A stretch of DNA of 64,000 nt from Agapetus fuscipes (lineage: Eukaryota > Arthropoda > Insecta > Trichoptera > Glossosomatidae): the NCBI GenBank assembly GCA_951799405.1, contig OX637345.1, positions 1,736,001 through 1,800,000 of the forward strand, read 5' to 3'. Both the position numbers and the translations under genes were made by a program. Position 1 is the first letter of the stretch, and each line of letters opens with the position of its first letter. The notes under the pieces were generated by a model. That model saw only the letters and a program-made list of their open reading frames with translations. It had not been told where the DNA came from and did no database searches. This document shows positions 62,915 to 64,000 of this stretch, in pieces.

Positions 62915-63008
62915 ATTCTATTAAGCTACACATACAGTGTAATTGTTTGCCGCGTTCTCTCCGAAGAGGTCGCATTTAGCGAGTGGAATCTGTTTATTTT
63001 TACAAGAA

Positions 63009-63405
63009 AACGAACCGGCCGAGACCCCAACTGAGATGGCTGGACGACATCAAGAGAACTGCAGGTAGAGGATGGCTGAACACAGCAGCCGATAGCAAAG
63101 GCGTAGGGTGCCATACAAGCCGGTTCCCATCGGCTTTCCTTTTAAAATGATGTAACAAAGTAGTTAAAAAATATAGGCACTAATTGAAAAATACATTTAA
63201 AACCAAAGAAACAACATATTTTTACCCCATTGAAACCATGCAGTCTACTTTATTTTCATTTTTGCCTCATTTTAAACGGGAAACCGATGGGAAACGGCTT
63301 GTATGGCACCCTTCGCCACTGGCCGATAGACAGGAATGGAGAGGAATGTAGGAGGCCTACGTCCAGGAGTGGACTGAGAAAGGCTAAGGAAGAAGAAGAA
63401 AAAGA
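63009..63405 (+). pseudogene. RTE-like LINE 3' end, itself split by a hAT MITE
   Basis: GAGACCCCAACTGAGATGGC and TGGACGACATCAAGAGAACT before the MITE; GAATGGAGAGGAATGTAGGA and CCTACGTCCAGGAGTGGACT after it. It matches 37375-37495. Confidence 0.85.
63096..63321 (-). mobile_element. hAT MITE, copy 4 (226 bp)
   Basis: The left end is mutated to CAAAGGCGTAGGGTGCCATA; the right end is CACCCTTCGCCACTG. GCCGATAG on both sides (63088-63095 and 63322-63329). Confidence 0.93.
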
Positions 63406-63610
63406 TGGAAGCTGGCCTTACACCAACCCCTTTAGTTGAAGTGAAGGTTTCCCAGCTCCCGATGGGGCTGAGTATTGAGTAAGCCTTGCGGATTTTTTAT
63501 TTTATGTTTGAAGTAAACACCGAAACGGGAAACCATTCGGATATCCTCGGTAGGATTTGAACCCGAGCTCTCGGCATGGAATGCAAGCACTCTACCAACT
63601 GAACTATTGC

Positions 63611-64000
63611 CTGAAATAAAATAAAAACCTTGTAATGTTTATATTCAATTGATAATTGTTTTTATTTTTATTTTGTTCATACACACTAGAGTGTCCCTTA
63701 TTTTTCAACTTGATTATTTTTAAACGCATAGGGGCTATTTTTTTGCGTATTGCTATAAAACACTTCCTCAGAAAATTTCAGATTATTTGGAGCACTGTAA
63801 CCCGTGCCGACTTGTATCGGAACATGTTCATACAATTTACGCTACAGTACAAGCGCGCGGGTGGCCCGTTCTCACTTTATTTTCAGTCAAATGCAATAAG
63901 TCGTGTTATCAACATGGTTTATTTAATTTGAAAAAAAAAAAAAGAAAACTAACTGCATGTACTTCACTATATGTTTTTCTACAGAGGACAGAAGCCAGCT
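63611..64000. other. No gene shown; acceptor-like site near the window end
   Basis: TATGTTTTTCTACAG at 63970-63984 precedes AGGACAGAAGCCAGCT, which runs off the window. It resembles a 3' splice site, but 16 bases of possible exon prove nothing. Confidence 0.25.

Larger units (their letters stand above)
62915..63610 (-). mobile_element. SINE B split by an RTE-like fragment
   Basis: The SINE tail and late body are at 62915-63008, and the rest with the head (GTTCAAATCC, GGTAGAGTGCTTGCATTCCA on the minus strand) is at 63405-63610. Confidence 0.8.

Overview
This window is AT-rich eukaryotic DNA, most likely from an arthropod, and consists almost entirely of transposable elements and their decayed remains. 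The arthropod reading rests on a LINE whose ORF1 carries a baculovirus-FP-like domain, on jockey-, CR1- and RTE-like reverse transcriptase (RT) fragments, on Helitron and hAT elements, and on a 5S rRNA piece that matches the insect 5S form. I cannot name the species. No host gene is certain. Three weak exon or splice-site signals on the + strand (49446-49532, about 59992-60096, and an acceptor-like site at about 63984) are the only hints of one, so the window may lie in large introns or in intergenic DNA.

Layout. 1-2200: old LINE and SINE scraps. 2215-3575: a tandem satellite with a 15-bp subunit and a 92-bp higher-order unit. 3580-6230: nested tRNA-derived SINEs and a near-identical duplication of about 220 bp or more. 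6400-10480 (minus): a LINE with two intact ORFs. 10690-11750: three RT fragments. 12425-18000: a LINE-tail/SINE repeat (family C) split by two head-to-tail Helitrons, the first of which contains a 1.4-kb hAT element that itself holds SINEs. 20047-21185: hAT elements. 25978-28398: a TA-flanked terminal-inverted-repeat (TIR) element split by a 1.55-kb RT ORF and its 3' UTR. 28390-32050: a CR1 fragment split by another LINE, then a second CR1 inserted into satellite-like DNA, with satellite-like DNA in the opposite orientation beyond it. 32300-48650: mainly SINEs A, B and E and family C, a 5S rRNA remnant, an RTE fragment and TIR elements. 48656-56165: more RT C-termini, a 17-bp minisatellite, a Harbinger-type MITE (small non-autonomous TIR element) and hAT MITEs. 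56650-64000: SINEs, hAT elements, and an RTE inside a SINE with a hAT MITE inside the RTE.

Family names used here. SINE A: tRNA-Thr-like head, about 300 bp. SINE B: a second tRNA-like head, about 310 bp. SINE E: a third tRNA-like family. Family C: about 250 bp, tail of (TTAGA)n or (ATAGATT)n, also found as the 3' end of the LINE called RT2. RT2 and RT3: two related LINEs with similar C-termini; RT3 copies end in (TTACAG)n. These names are local to this report.

How it works together. The only apparently competent machinery is the 6.5-10.5 kb LINE, which encodes an ORF1 protein and an endonuclease-RT. The other families are non-autonomous or 5'-truncated. Clean target-site duplications (TSDs) around several DNA elements and identical duplicated segments suggest some activity is recent. 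Element edges are read by eye and may be off by several bases.
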